A stretch of 5,151 nucleotides of DNA from Candidatus Solincola jinzensis (GTDB taxonomy: Bacteria > Actinomycetota > Geothermincolia > Geothermincolales > RBG-13-55-18). Location of the stretch: NCBI GenBank assembly GCA_015711875.1, contig JACVJG010000254.1, positions 1-5,151 of the forward strand, given 5' to 3'. The notes below the pieces were generated by a model. The model made no database searches. It was given only the letters and a program-made list of their open reading frames with translations, and was not told where the DNA came from. Position 1 is the first letter of the stretch, and each line of letters starts with the position of its first letter. A program made the translations under genes and the position numbers. Positions 1-4,899 of the stretch are shown here, piece after piece.

Positions 1-73
1 CCGCGTTGGCCCCCGCCGCTATACCGCAGGTTCCATAGCCCAGCACCAGCTTGGTCTTGCCGTTGCCGCTCAT
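1..73 (-). CDS. Thioredoxin-like [2Fe-2S] subunit, HndB-like or NuoF N-terminal domain (N-terminus only)
   Basis: Only the first 24 codons are in the window; the gene runs off the left edge. The start ATG (73-71) overlaps the TGA of the NuoE-like gene as ATGA, and a GAGGAGG Shine-Dalgarno sequence lies 7 bases upstream. The visible peptide begins MSGNGKTKLVLGYG and continues into TCGIAAGANA. A short beta strand followed by GTCGIAAGA is the first cluster-ligand loop of the thioredoxin-like ferredoxin fold, as in HndB of NADP-reducing hydrogenase and in the N-terminal domain fused to some NuoF/HydB flavoproteins. Which of the two it is cannot be told from 24 residues. Its position directly after a HndA/NuoE homologue is the standard order in multi-subunit hydrogenases and NAD(P)-linked formate dehydrogenases, so it is inferred to pass electrons between the flavin subunit and the catalytic subunit in the cytoplasm. 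Confidence 0.7.
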   Translation of the reverse strand, partial: MSGNGKTKLVLGYGTCGIAAGANA

Positions 74-597
74 GCCTCCGCCTCCTCGCTCTCGCCATCC
101 CCCATGTAGCGCTTGAGCACCTTGCGCACGTTAGCGGGCTTGAGCTTGCCATGGGTATCCTCGTCCACGATCATGATAGGTGAGAGGGAGCAGGCGCCGA
201 CACACATCACCGACTCCAGGGTGAACTTCCTGTCCTCGGTGGTCTGCCCGTCCTTTATCCCCAGTATGTTCGATATCTCCTCGCTGATGAGCTCGGCCCC
301 CGCGACATGGCAGGCGGTGCCGTGGCAGACGCGTATGAGGTGCTCTCCTATGGGCTCCAGCCGGAACTGGGTGTAGAAGGTGGCCACGCCATACACCTGG
401 CTGAGCTGGTACCCCGCCCCGCGCGCCAGGGCGCGCATGATCTTCTCGTCCAGGTAGCCGTATGCCTCCTGGGCGTCCTGCAAGAGGGGTATCAGCGCCC
501 CTTTTTCGTCGCGGTAGCGCTCCAGTATCTCCTCCAGCGGACCGAGATCGTTCACGTCCGCGAACCGCTGCTTGCACTGACAGGCTTCGTCTTTCAT
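70..597 (-). CDS. nuoE: NuoE/HndA-family [2Fe-2S] subunit (24 kDa type) of an NAD(P)-linked oxidoreductase
   Basis: This 175-residue protein has the full length of the NuoE/HndA family. An N-terminal helical region (about 18-60, with LIPLLQDAQEAYGYL near 35-49) precedes a thioredoxin-like domain. The four expected [2Fe-2S] ligands are present: C91 and C96 in VCHGTACHVAGA and C132 and C136 in VMCVGACSLSP. The VYGVATFYTQF motif at 68-78 is also typical. Two extra cysteines at the N-terminus (C6, C8) are not family ligands. In known complexes the subunit relays electrons near the FMN subunit of NADH dehydrogenase, bifurcating hydrogenase or formate dehydrogenase; the following HndB/NuoF-like gene favours a soluble Hnd/Hyd or Fdh complex over respiratory complex I, but this is inference. 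ATG at 597 is chosen because GAGGTGGG (610-603) lies just before it and family homology begins after it; the frame stays open to 732 without family similarity. The symbol denotes the family, not proven membership of complex I. Confidence 0.93.
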   Translation of the reverse strand: MKDEACQCKQRFADVNDLGPLEEILERYRDEKGALIPLLQDAQEAYGYLDEKIMRALARGAGYQLSQVYGVATFYTQFRLEPIGEHLIRVCHGTACHVAGAELISEEISNILGIKDGQTTEDRKFTLESVMCVGACSLSPIMIVDEDTHGKLKPANVRKVLKRYMGDGESEEAEA

Positions 598-602
598 ATC
601 AA

Positions 603-610
603 CCCACCTC
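603..610 (-). promoter_or_regulatory. Ribosome binding site fixing the NuoE-like start
   Basis: GAGGTGGG reads on the minus strand five bases before the ATG at 597. It discriminates this start from the 45-codon in-frame upstream extension, whose residues look like translated intergenic DNA. Confidence 0.75.
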
Positions 611-760
611 GCCGACTCCGGGAATCGAAAGCCTCCTGCGTCCGCGTCAAGGAACCATCCTCCCTCCCATAGCTGGCTCCTGTGACCGCTTTCCGTGGCC
701 CAGGCAAGGCGGCAGCGCTCGCCGGATCGCATCGCGATGGGCTCCAGCGCATAGGTCGCT

Positions 761-790
761 GTTTTAGGCTGGCGAAGCCGTTCATGAAAA
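761..790 (-). promoter_or_regulatory. Weak candidate sigma70-type promoter for the NuoE-like operon
   Basis: TTTTCA at 790-785 and TAAAAC at 766-761 each match four of six consensus positions with an 18-base spacer. The A/T-rich patches stand out in GC-rich DNA. The consensus match is poor, the sigma factor of this organism is unknown, and the competing TTGACG box at 650-645 is nearer the gene. Confidence 0.2.
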
Positions 791-865
791 CGTTCCTCCC
801 AGCCCGGTCCTTCGTCATGCGGAGCGCCGTCTCCTCACCCCTCCTAGTTCATATCTCCGATCTCA

Positions 866-890
866 GGGGGCCGGCTTACGGCCGACCCCC
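866..890 (-). terminator. GC-rich hairpin terminator after the MeTr gene
   Basis: On the minus strand GGGGGTCGGC (890-881) pairs with GCCGGCCCCC (875-866) across the five-base loop CGTAA. This gives a ten-pair stem with a single U-G wobble. It starts 10 bp after the MeTr stop and precedes a 268-bp non-coding stretch, which suits a transcript end. There is no U-tract after the stem, so it may be a U-less hairpin terminator or a 3'-end stabilising structure, possibly aided by Rho. Confidence 0.7.
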
Positions 891-900
891 TTCAGCGCCA

Positions 901-1788
901 CTAAAGCTCGAGATAGGAATGGGCGTAGAGGGTCTCCTCCGTGAGTACCCGCCAGGTCTTGAGGAGCTTGAGGGTGAGGGGATCGCTCTCGTCCACGGCC
1001 TCGCCGTTGACGATCTTTTCCACGATCTGGTACTCCTCGTTCTTGTTCACCACGCCCATGAGCGCCTCGTCGTTGGGATCCACGATGGCCGCCGTCAAGC
1101 CCTTGGCCATGAGCACCGCCAGCAGGGTGCGGTTGAGGAGGCTGCAGAGGGACTCGTCCGGCACGCCGTTGGAGACGTTGGAAAGCCCTACCACCGTTCC
1201 CGGCGCCGGGTCGAACTCCGCGAACACGCCCTGCAGCATGTCCATGGCGTCGATAAGGGCGTGGACCTGGTCCTGGGTGACGCTGATGGGAAGGACGATG
1301 GGGTCGATGAGCAGTTTCTCCATGGGTATGCCGTACTCCTGGGCGGCCATGATGAGGTTGTACGCAACCTCCACCCTCTCCGAGGCATCGCGGGGCACGT
1401 TGCCCTGGTCGTTGAGGACCAGCCCCACCACCCAGGCGTTGTGCTCAACGGCCATGGGCATGAGGGCGGCGATACGCTCCGGCTGGGAGGAGATGGAGTT
1501 TATCATCACCTCACGGTCCTTGACCGTCTCCAGGCCCGCCTTCATGGCCTCGATGTTCATGGTGTCCAGGGCCAGGGGGACATCAGTGACCTCCTGCACC
1601 GCCTCCACCACGAAACGCATGCGCTCGGGCCCCTGCTTGGTGGCGGGCCCCAGGTTGATGTCCAGCCAGTTCGCCCCGCCCTCGACCTGAAGGAGCGCCA
1701 TCTCCTGGATGGGCTTCTTGTCGAACTCCTTCATGGCGGCGCCGATCTTCTTCATCATCACGTTGACCTTCTCGCCGATGATCAGCAT
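901..1788 (-). CDS. acsE: Methyltetrahydrofolate:corrinoid/iron-sulfur protein methyltransferase (MeTr)
   Basis: This 295-residue protein aligns from its first residues (MLIIGEKVN) with Moorella AcsE (MLIIGERIN). It transfers the N5-methyl group of methyl-THF to the cob(I)amide of the corrinoid iron-sulfur protein in the Wood-Ljungdahl methyl branch; it is cytosolic with a TIM-barrel (pterin-binding) fold. Conserved positions seen: EGGANWLDINLGP (36-48), D75 in LALDT, N97 in MINS, D162 in IDPIVLP and N204 in GLSNVSNG, corresponding to Moorella D75, N96, D160 and N199. It is about 30 residues longer than the 262-residue Moorella enzyme; the excess lies mainly in 248-282, before the shared C-terminal segment LTEETLYAHSYL. 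ATG at 1788 is set by a strong GAGGAGG five bases upstream; the frame is open to 1839 but that stretch has no family similarity. A corrinoid-dependent methyltransferase with another partner is possible, since the corrinoid protein genes are outside the window. Confidence 0.92.
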   Translation of the reverse strand: MLIIGEKVNVMMKKIGAAMKEFDKKPIQEMALLQVEGGANWLDINLGPATKQGPERMRFVVEAVQEVTDVPLALDTMNIEAMKAGLETVKDREVMINSISSQPERIAALMPMAVEHNAWVVGLVLNDQGNVPRDASERVEVAYNLIMAAQEYGIPMEKLLIDPIVLPISVTQDQVHALIDAMDMLQGVFAEFDPAPGTVVGLSNVSNGVPDESLCSLLNRTLLAVLMAKGLTAAIVDPNDEALMGVVNKNEEYQIVEKIVNGEAVDESDPLTLKLLKTWRVLTEETLYAHSYLEL

Positions 1789-1793
1789 CTTTT

Positions 1794-1800
1794 CCTCCTC
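1794..1800 (-). promoter_or_regulatory. Strong ribosome binding site for the MeTr gene
   Basis: GAGGAGG reads on the minus strand five bases before the ATG at 1788, with further GA-rich repeats just upstream. It sets the start at 1788 over the upstream ATG at 1839 and suggests strong translation independent of coupling to lipA. Confidence 0.85.
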
Positions 1801-1816
1801 CTCATCTTGACCTCGC

Positions 1817-1832
1817 GATCGACCCGTCGATC
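1817..1832. repeat. Inverted repeat GATCGAC-CC-GTCGATC in the lipA-MeTr gap
   Basis: A perfect 7+7-base inverted repeat with a two-base spacer fills the middle of the 54-bp gap between the lipA stop and the MeTr start, 16 bases upstream of the MeTr ribosome binding site. It could be a dimeric regulator site, a small mRNA hairpin for processing or differential stability, or chance. The spacer forces a loop of four if it folds as RNA. Confidence 0.35.
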
Positions 1833-1842
1833 TTTCCACCTG

Positions 1843-2775
1843 CTACGTACAAGCGCTATGCAAAAGCTCCCCCGCCCGGTAGGAGCTGCGCACGAAGGGA
1901 GCGGAGGCCACCCTCGGAACGCCCGCCGCCTCCGCCTCCCGCGCCAGCTCCGCGAATTCCTGCGGGGACAGGAATCTCTCCACCTTCAACTGCGCTCGCG
2001 ACGGCCTCAGGTATTGCCCGATGGTAAGCATATCACAGCCCGTTTCCGCCAGGTCGCGGAACAGCTCCCGCAACTGCTCTCTCGTCTCCCCAAGGCCGAC
2101 CATGACCCCGCTCTTGGTGCTCACCCGCGGCGCCCCGCTCTTGGCCTCCTTGAGCAGGCGCAGCGAACGGCGGTAATCGGCTCCCGGCCTCACCCTCCCG
2201 TACAGGGCCTCTACTGTTTCCAGATTGTGGTTGAATACGTCGGGGCCGGACGACAGCACCAGGCGCAGGGCGTCGAGGTCGCCCCGGAAATCCGGCGTGA
2301 GCACCTCCACCGTCGCCCCCGGGAGACGTTTCTTCACGGCGGTCACCGCGGCCGCGAAGTGCGCCGCCCCCCCGTCCTCGAGGTCATCCCTGGTCACGCT
2401 GGTCATCACCACGTGCTCCAGGCCCAGGGAAGCGGCCGCCTCCGCCACCCGCTCGGGCTCCCCCTCATCCGGCGCCTCCGGAATCCCCTTGGCCACGCCG
2501 CAGAAAGCGCAGTTGCGGGTGCATGTGTCGCCCAGGAGCATAAAGGTGGCGGTGCGGCGCGAGAAGCATTCCATGCGGTTGGGGCACTTGGCGCTCTCGC
2601 AAACCGTGTGCAGCTCCAGCCTGCGCAGGAGGGCGTCCACCTCGCGCATCTCCCTCTCCGCCCGGATGGGACGGTGAAGCCAGCGCGGCATGCGCGTGTC
2701 GTAATGCCTTTCGCCGCACCCTGGCCGTTCTTTCCCTTTTCTTTCCAATCCCCTGTCCCTTCCGCCTTCCGTCAT
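1843..2775 (-). CDS. lipA: Lipoyl synthase (radical SAM)
   Basis: LipA inserts two sulfur atoms into protein-bound octanoyl groups to make the lipoyl cofactor. All signature elements are visible in this 310-residue frame: auxiliary-cluster cysteines C59, C64 and C70 (CESAKCPNRMEC), radical SAM cysteines C85, C89 and C92 (CTRNCAFC), MTSVTRDDLEDGGA (124-137), NHNLETV (182-188), GQYLRPS (253-259) and the C-terminal RSSYRAGE (296-303) whose serine binds the auxiliary cluster. Product and completeness are therefore firm. The start is not: ATG 2775 overlaps the preceding stop as ATGA and suggests coupling, but it adds about 28 charged residues before family homology; ATG 2691 (MPRWLHRP) would give 282 residues, nearer the usual length, but has only a distant AAAGG upstream. 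No octanoyltransferase or lipoate ligase is in the window. A glycine cleavage H protein or a 2-oxoacid dehydrogenase would be its substrate; the one-carbon neighbours favour the former (inference). Confidence 0.96.
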   Translation of the reverse strand: MTEGGRDRGLERKGKERPGCGERHYDTRMPRWLHRPIRAEREMREVDALLRRLELHTVCESAKCPNRMECFSRRTATFMLLGDTCTRNCAFCGVAKGIPEAPDEGEPERVAEAAASLGLEHVVMTSVTRDDLEDGGAAHFAAAVTAVKKRLPGATVEVLTPDFRGDLDALRLVLSSGPDVFNHNLETVEALYGRVRPGADYRRSLRLLKEAKSGAPRVSTKSGVMVGLGETREQLRELFRDLAETGCDMLTIGQYLRPSRAQLKVERFLSPQEFAELAREAEAAGVPRVASAPFVRSSYRAGELLHSACT

Positions 2776-3806
2776 GCTCCGCGCAACTTGTCCGCCAGCC
2801 GCGAGGCGAGCTCGTACGCACGCTCCGCCTGCTCCCGGGAAACCCCTTCCAGCCCGCAGGAGGGGGTGATCATCGCTCTCTGCAGAAGCAGCCCTTCGGG
2901 CACGCCGCGCGAGGCCAGCAGCCTCACCCCATCCTCAAAGCGACGGGCCAGGGTATCCACCGTCTCGCCGTCGATGCGGGAATCGTTCACCGCCAGCCCC
3001 CAGGCCAGCACGCCTCCCCCTTCCAGGAAGGCAGCCAACTCCGCCGGGTACAGGGCCATGCTCTCCATGTACCCGTAGGCGTCGAAATTCACCACTCCCA
3101 ACCCGGCGCGGAAAAGCAGGGTCCAATCGGTATTGCCGCAACAGTGCGCTCCCGTGAGGCAGGTGAGGCCCTCGGCGCACATGCGCAGCGCCTCCACCAC
3201 CCTCTCCGGGCTCACGCTCACCAGCGCAGACCCCACCGAGACCAGGTAGGGCTCGTCGAAGAAGATGAGCACCTCCTCCGCGGCGCCGGTTCCCCTGAGG
3301 AAATCCTCCATCCATCGCGCCTTGAGGTTGAGGAGCCTGATCATGGCCTCCGCCAGATCGTCGTTGTACAGAATGGGGCGGTTGTTCTCGTCGAGAACGG
3401 TGAGGCCGAAGCTTATGGGCCCGGTGACCTGCCCCTTGAGGATAGGGTATCTCTTCCCCTCCTCTTTGACCCTCTCCGCGAAAGCGTGGAGGCCGGCGGC
3501 GTGATCCCTTCCTATCGCCGCCATGGCCAAGTCGCCCTCGAGGTACGCCCTGAAAACCTCCTCGATGCCGGGAAGCAGGTCCTGCGCGGTATCGCAGAAG
3601 ACTTTGCGCCTCTCTGCATCGATCCTCACTCCGGGCAGCCCCTCGCTGTACTGGGCATACATATTCTCCCGGAAATCGCGGTGGGGAAGCTGCGGCCAGG
3701 CTGGCGCTTCCTGCAAGTGCTTGAGGGTTACCTCGCAGGCCTCCTGCGCATCGCTATGCGGCAGGCTGCCTATGGCCGTGGCCATCATGCGCGGCTCCCA
3801 GCTCAC
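2772..3806 (-). CDS. Compact MetE-like methyltransferase (UROD/MetE fold), possible core methionine synthase
   Basis: This 344-residue protein resembles only the C-terminal catalytic half of cobalamin-independent methionine synthase; the N-terminal MetE domain (about 400 residues) is absent. Visible landmarks: IGSLPH (12-17), KGQVTGPISFG (124-134), FFDEPYL (182-188), the zinc-type pair H221 and C223 in GAHCCGN, and a further zinc-type C317 in TPSCGLEG. The WPQLPHRDFRENMYAQYSEGLPGV stretch (residues 37-60) marks a family common in anaerobes and usually annotated as methionine synthase or UROD-like. Full-length MetE uses methyl-THF polyglutamate; compact versions in other anaerobes are reported to take methyl groups from methylated corrinoid proteins, which fits the nearby MeTr gene. 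The exact donor and even the acceptor (homocysteine) are inferred. GTG at 3806 is preferred because family similarity begins at SWEPRMMATAIGS; ATG 3788 with GGGAG six bases upstream is an alternative. The stop overlaps lipA by ATGA. Confidence 0.82.
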   Translation of the reverse strand: MSWEPRMMATAIGSLPHSDAQEACEVTLKHLQEAPAWPQLPHRDFRENMYAQYSEGLPGVRIDAERRKVFCDTAQDLLPGIEEVFRAYLEGDLAMAAIGRDHAAGLHAFAERVKEEGKRYPILKGQVTGPISFGLTVLDENNRPILYNDDLAEAMIRLLNLKARWMEDFLRGTGAAEEVLIFFDEPYLVSVGSALVSVSPERVVEALRMCAEGLTCLTGAHCCGNTDWTLLFRAGLGVVNFDAYGYMESMALYPAELAAFLEGGGVLAWGLAVNDSRIDGETVDTLARRFEDGVRLLASRGVPEGLLLQRAMITPSCGLEGVSREQAERAYELASRLADKLRGA

Positions 3807-3968
3807 GACACCAACGTCCTCCCGACTTCACCCCACGCCGCGAACCAACCATCCGGACCGCGGCGACCTGCCATCATCGCCGGCCTCCTTGCCGCGGGGT
3901 GGGGTCAGGATGAATCCTGACCCCACTTCCCTTCGTACGTCACCGATATCGGCGCGTATTCGCCCGCG
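3807..3968. other. 162-bp intergenic region between metF and the MetE-like gene
   Basis: No gene is seen. Immediately after the metF stop is a ten-base palindrome CCGATATCGG (3943-3952), then the perfect hairpin at 3899-3926. Next to it on the MetE-like side, GCCGCGG (3891-3897) and CCGCGGC (3858-3864) are complementary and could close a second, longer stem in the leader of the MetE-like mRNA. GGGAGG lies 11 bases before the GTG at 3806. No clear -35/-10 pair was found, so readthrough from metVF versus a separate promoter is undecided. Confidence 0.45.
3899..3926. terminator. Perfect 12-bp hairpin, possible terminator or dispersed repeat
   Basis: Arms GTGGGGTCAGGA (3899-3910) and TCCTGACCCCAC (3915-3926) are exactly complementary around the loop TGAA (TTCA on the minus strand). 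It lies 42 bp after the metF stop. The stem is symmetric, so it would fold on either transcript. No U-tract follows on the minus strand, where CCCGCGGC comes next. It may end or protect the metVF transcript; the sharp, perfect arms also resemble REP-like elements, which cannot be judged from one copy. Confidence 0.55.
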
Positions 3969-4898
3969 TTACATCTTGGTGATGTCCACCCCGGCCTCTT
4001 CCAGGATGCGGGGCACCACGTCCTCTTTCCCGATGGCCATGATGTGCACGCCGTCGCAGAGCTTCTCGTCGATGCACTGGCGGATCTGGCGCGCCATGAT
4101 CCTGATGCCGGTGTTGAGGGCCTCGCCCTTGGGGGCGTCGGCCATCTCCTTGACCAGGTGGTCGGGGACGAAGACCCCGGGCACGTTGTTGTTCATGTAC
4201 TTGATGGCGCCCATGGAGGTTAGCAACACCAGGCCGGCGCAGATCTTCACCTTGTCATTGATCTTGCGCGCCCGCTCCATGAAACGCTTGAAGTTGTCCA
4301 TGTCGTAGACGGCCTGGGTCTGGAACCACTGCGCCCCCGCCTCGATCTTCTTCTCGAACTTGAGCATCTGGGGCTCGAGGGGATCGGCCTCGGGGGTGAC
4401 TATGGCTCCCTTGTAGAACTTCACGCCGCCCTGCAGCTCGTTGCCGCCCGAGTCCTTGCCCTCCTCCATGTTGCGTATGATCTGCAGGAGCTGCACGCTC
4501 TCGCAATCGAACACGCCCTTGGCCTCCTTGTGGTCGCCCACGGGGATGGAGTCGCCGGTGAGGCAGAGCACGCTGCGCACGCCGCGGGTGTAGGCGAAGA
4601 GCAGGTCCGCCTCGATGGCCAGGCGGTTGCGGTCGCGACAGGTGACCTGCAGGTTGGGCTCGCCGCCGCGCTCCAGGATGATGAGAGCGGTGCCCAGGGA
4701 GGGATAGCGCATCACCGAGGACTGGTTGTCGGTGATGTTCATGGCGTGCACTTTGTCCTTGAGCAGGTCGATGTGGTGGATCATCTCGTCGATGTCCGTG
4801 CCCTTGGGGGGTCCGATCTCTCCGGTGACCAGGAACTTGCCCGACTCCAATACCTCCTGGATACTGGGCTTGGCGTGTTTGTCGAACAGCAAGGTCAT
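3969..4898 (-). CDS. metF: 5,10-methylenetetrahydrofolate reductase, MetF subunit
   Basis: MetF reduces methylene-THF to methyl-THF, the donor for MeTr; it is a cytosolic TIM-barrel flavoprotein. In the 309-residue frame the family motifs appear in order: GEIGPPKG (26-33, with the Glu that E. coli MetF uses in catalysis), NITDNQ (54-59), VTCRDRNR (85-92), LCLTGD (111-116, flavin site), FQTQAVYD (192-199) and the C-terminal GVHIMAIG (283-290). Length is that of a normal bacterial MetF. The preceding metV gene makes this the two-subunit MetVF type of acetogens, in which MetV is thought to bring electrons through iron-sulfur clusters; an NADH-binding RnfC2-like subunit is not next to it here. 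ATG 4898 is chosen because GGGGTG lies six bases upstream and one base separates it from the metV stop; GTG 4907 would add three residues and overlap metV by eight bases. Confidence 0.95.
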   Translation of the reverse strand: MTLLFDKHAKPSIQEVLESGKFLVTGEIGPPKGTDIDEMIHHIDLLKDKVHAMNITDNQSSVMRYPSLGTALIILERGGEPNLQVTCRDRNRLAIEADLLFAYTRGVRSVLCLTGDSIPVGDHKEAKGVFDCESVQLLQIIRNMEEGKDSGGNELQGGVKFYKGAIVTPEADPLEPQMLKFEKKIEAGAQWFQTQAVYDMDNFKRFMERARKINDKVKICAGLVLLTSMGAIKYMNNNVPGVFVPDHLVKEMADAPKGEALNTGIRIMARQIRQCIDEKLCDGVHIMAIGKEDVVPRILEEAGVDITKM

Positions 4899-4899
4899 G

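Larger units (their letters stand above)
598..865. other. 268-bp intergenic stretch, probable promoter/leader region of the NuoE-like operon
   Basis: No convincing gene is seen here. It lies between the hairpin after the MeTr gene and the NuoE-like start, so it is the likely place for a promoter read on the minus strand. Two weak sigma70-like candidates are visible: TTTTCA (790-785) with TAAAAC (766-761) at 18-base spacing, leaving a leader of roughly 150 bases, and TTGACG (650-645) followed 16 bases later by TCGATT (628-623), leaving a leader of about 20 bases. Neither is strong. A 10-base palindrome CATCGCGATG occurs at 730-739 but is expected by chance at about this frequency. No recognisable riboswitch core, tRNA or repeat array was found. 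Confidence 0.5.

Noticed and set aside
620..629. TTCGATTCCC on the minus strand, resembling a tRNA T-loop
   Set aside because: The flanking bases do not form the T-stem, and no acceptor, D or anticodon arms could be placed around it.
598..732. A 45-residue N-terminal extension of the NuoE-like protein
   Set aside because: The frame is open, but the residues lack family similarity, and a strong ribosome binding site precedes ATG 597.
730..739. Palindrome CATCGCGATG as an operator
   Set aside because: A single ten-base palindrome in about 270 bp is close to chance expectation, and there is no second copy or half-site series.
594..818. A 74-codon minus-strand open frame in the intergenic region
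   Set aside because: It has no family-like composition or motif, overlaps the NuoE-like start, and lacks a well-placed ribosome binding site.
682..3078. A very long (798-codon) open frame on the plus strand
   Set aside because: It runs antisense to MeTr, lipA and part of the MetE-like gene, which have clear family motifs. Its translation is low-complexity (rich in His, Leu, Arg, Gly), as expected opposite GC-biased codons, and it crosses the intergenic gaps without any domain signal.
3807..3898. SAM, cobalamin or THF riboswitch upstream of the MetE-like gene
   Set aside because: Such control would suit the gene, but no conserved core such as the B12 box could be found; only generic GC-rich stems are visible.
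3144..4308. Plus-strand open frames opposite the MetE-like gene and metF
   Set aside because: They show no recognisable motif and are antisense to genes with conserved catalytic residues; they are explained by the GC-rich third positions of the real genes.
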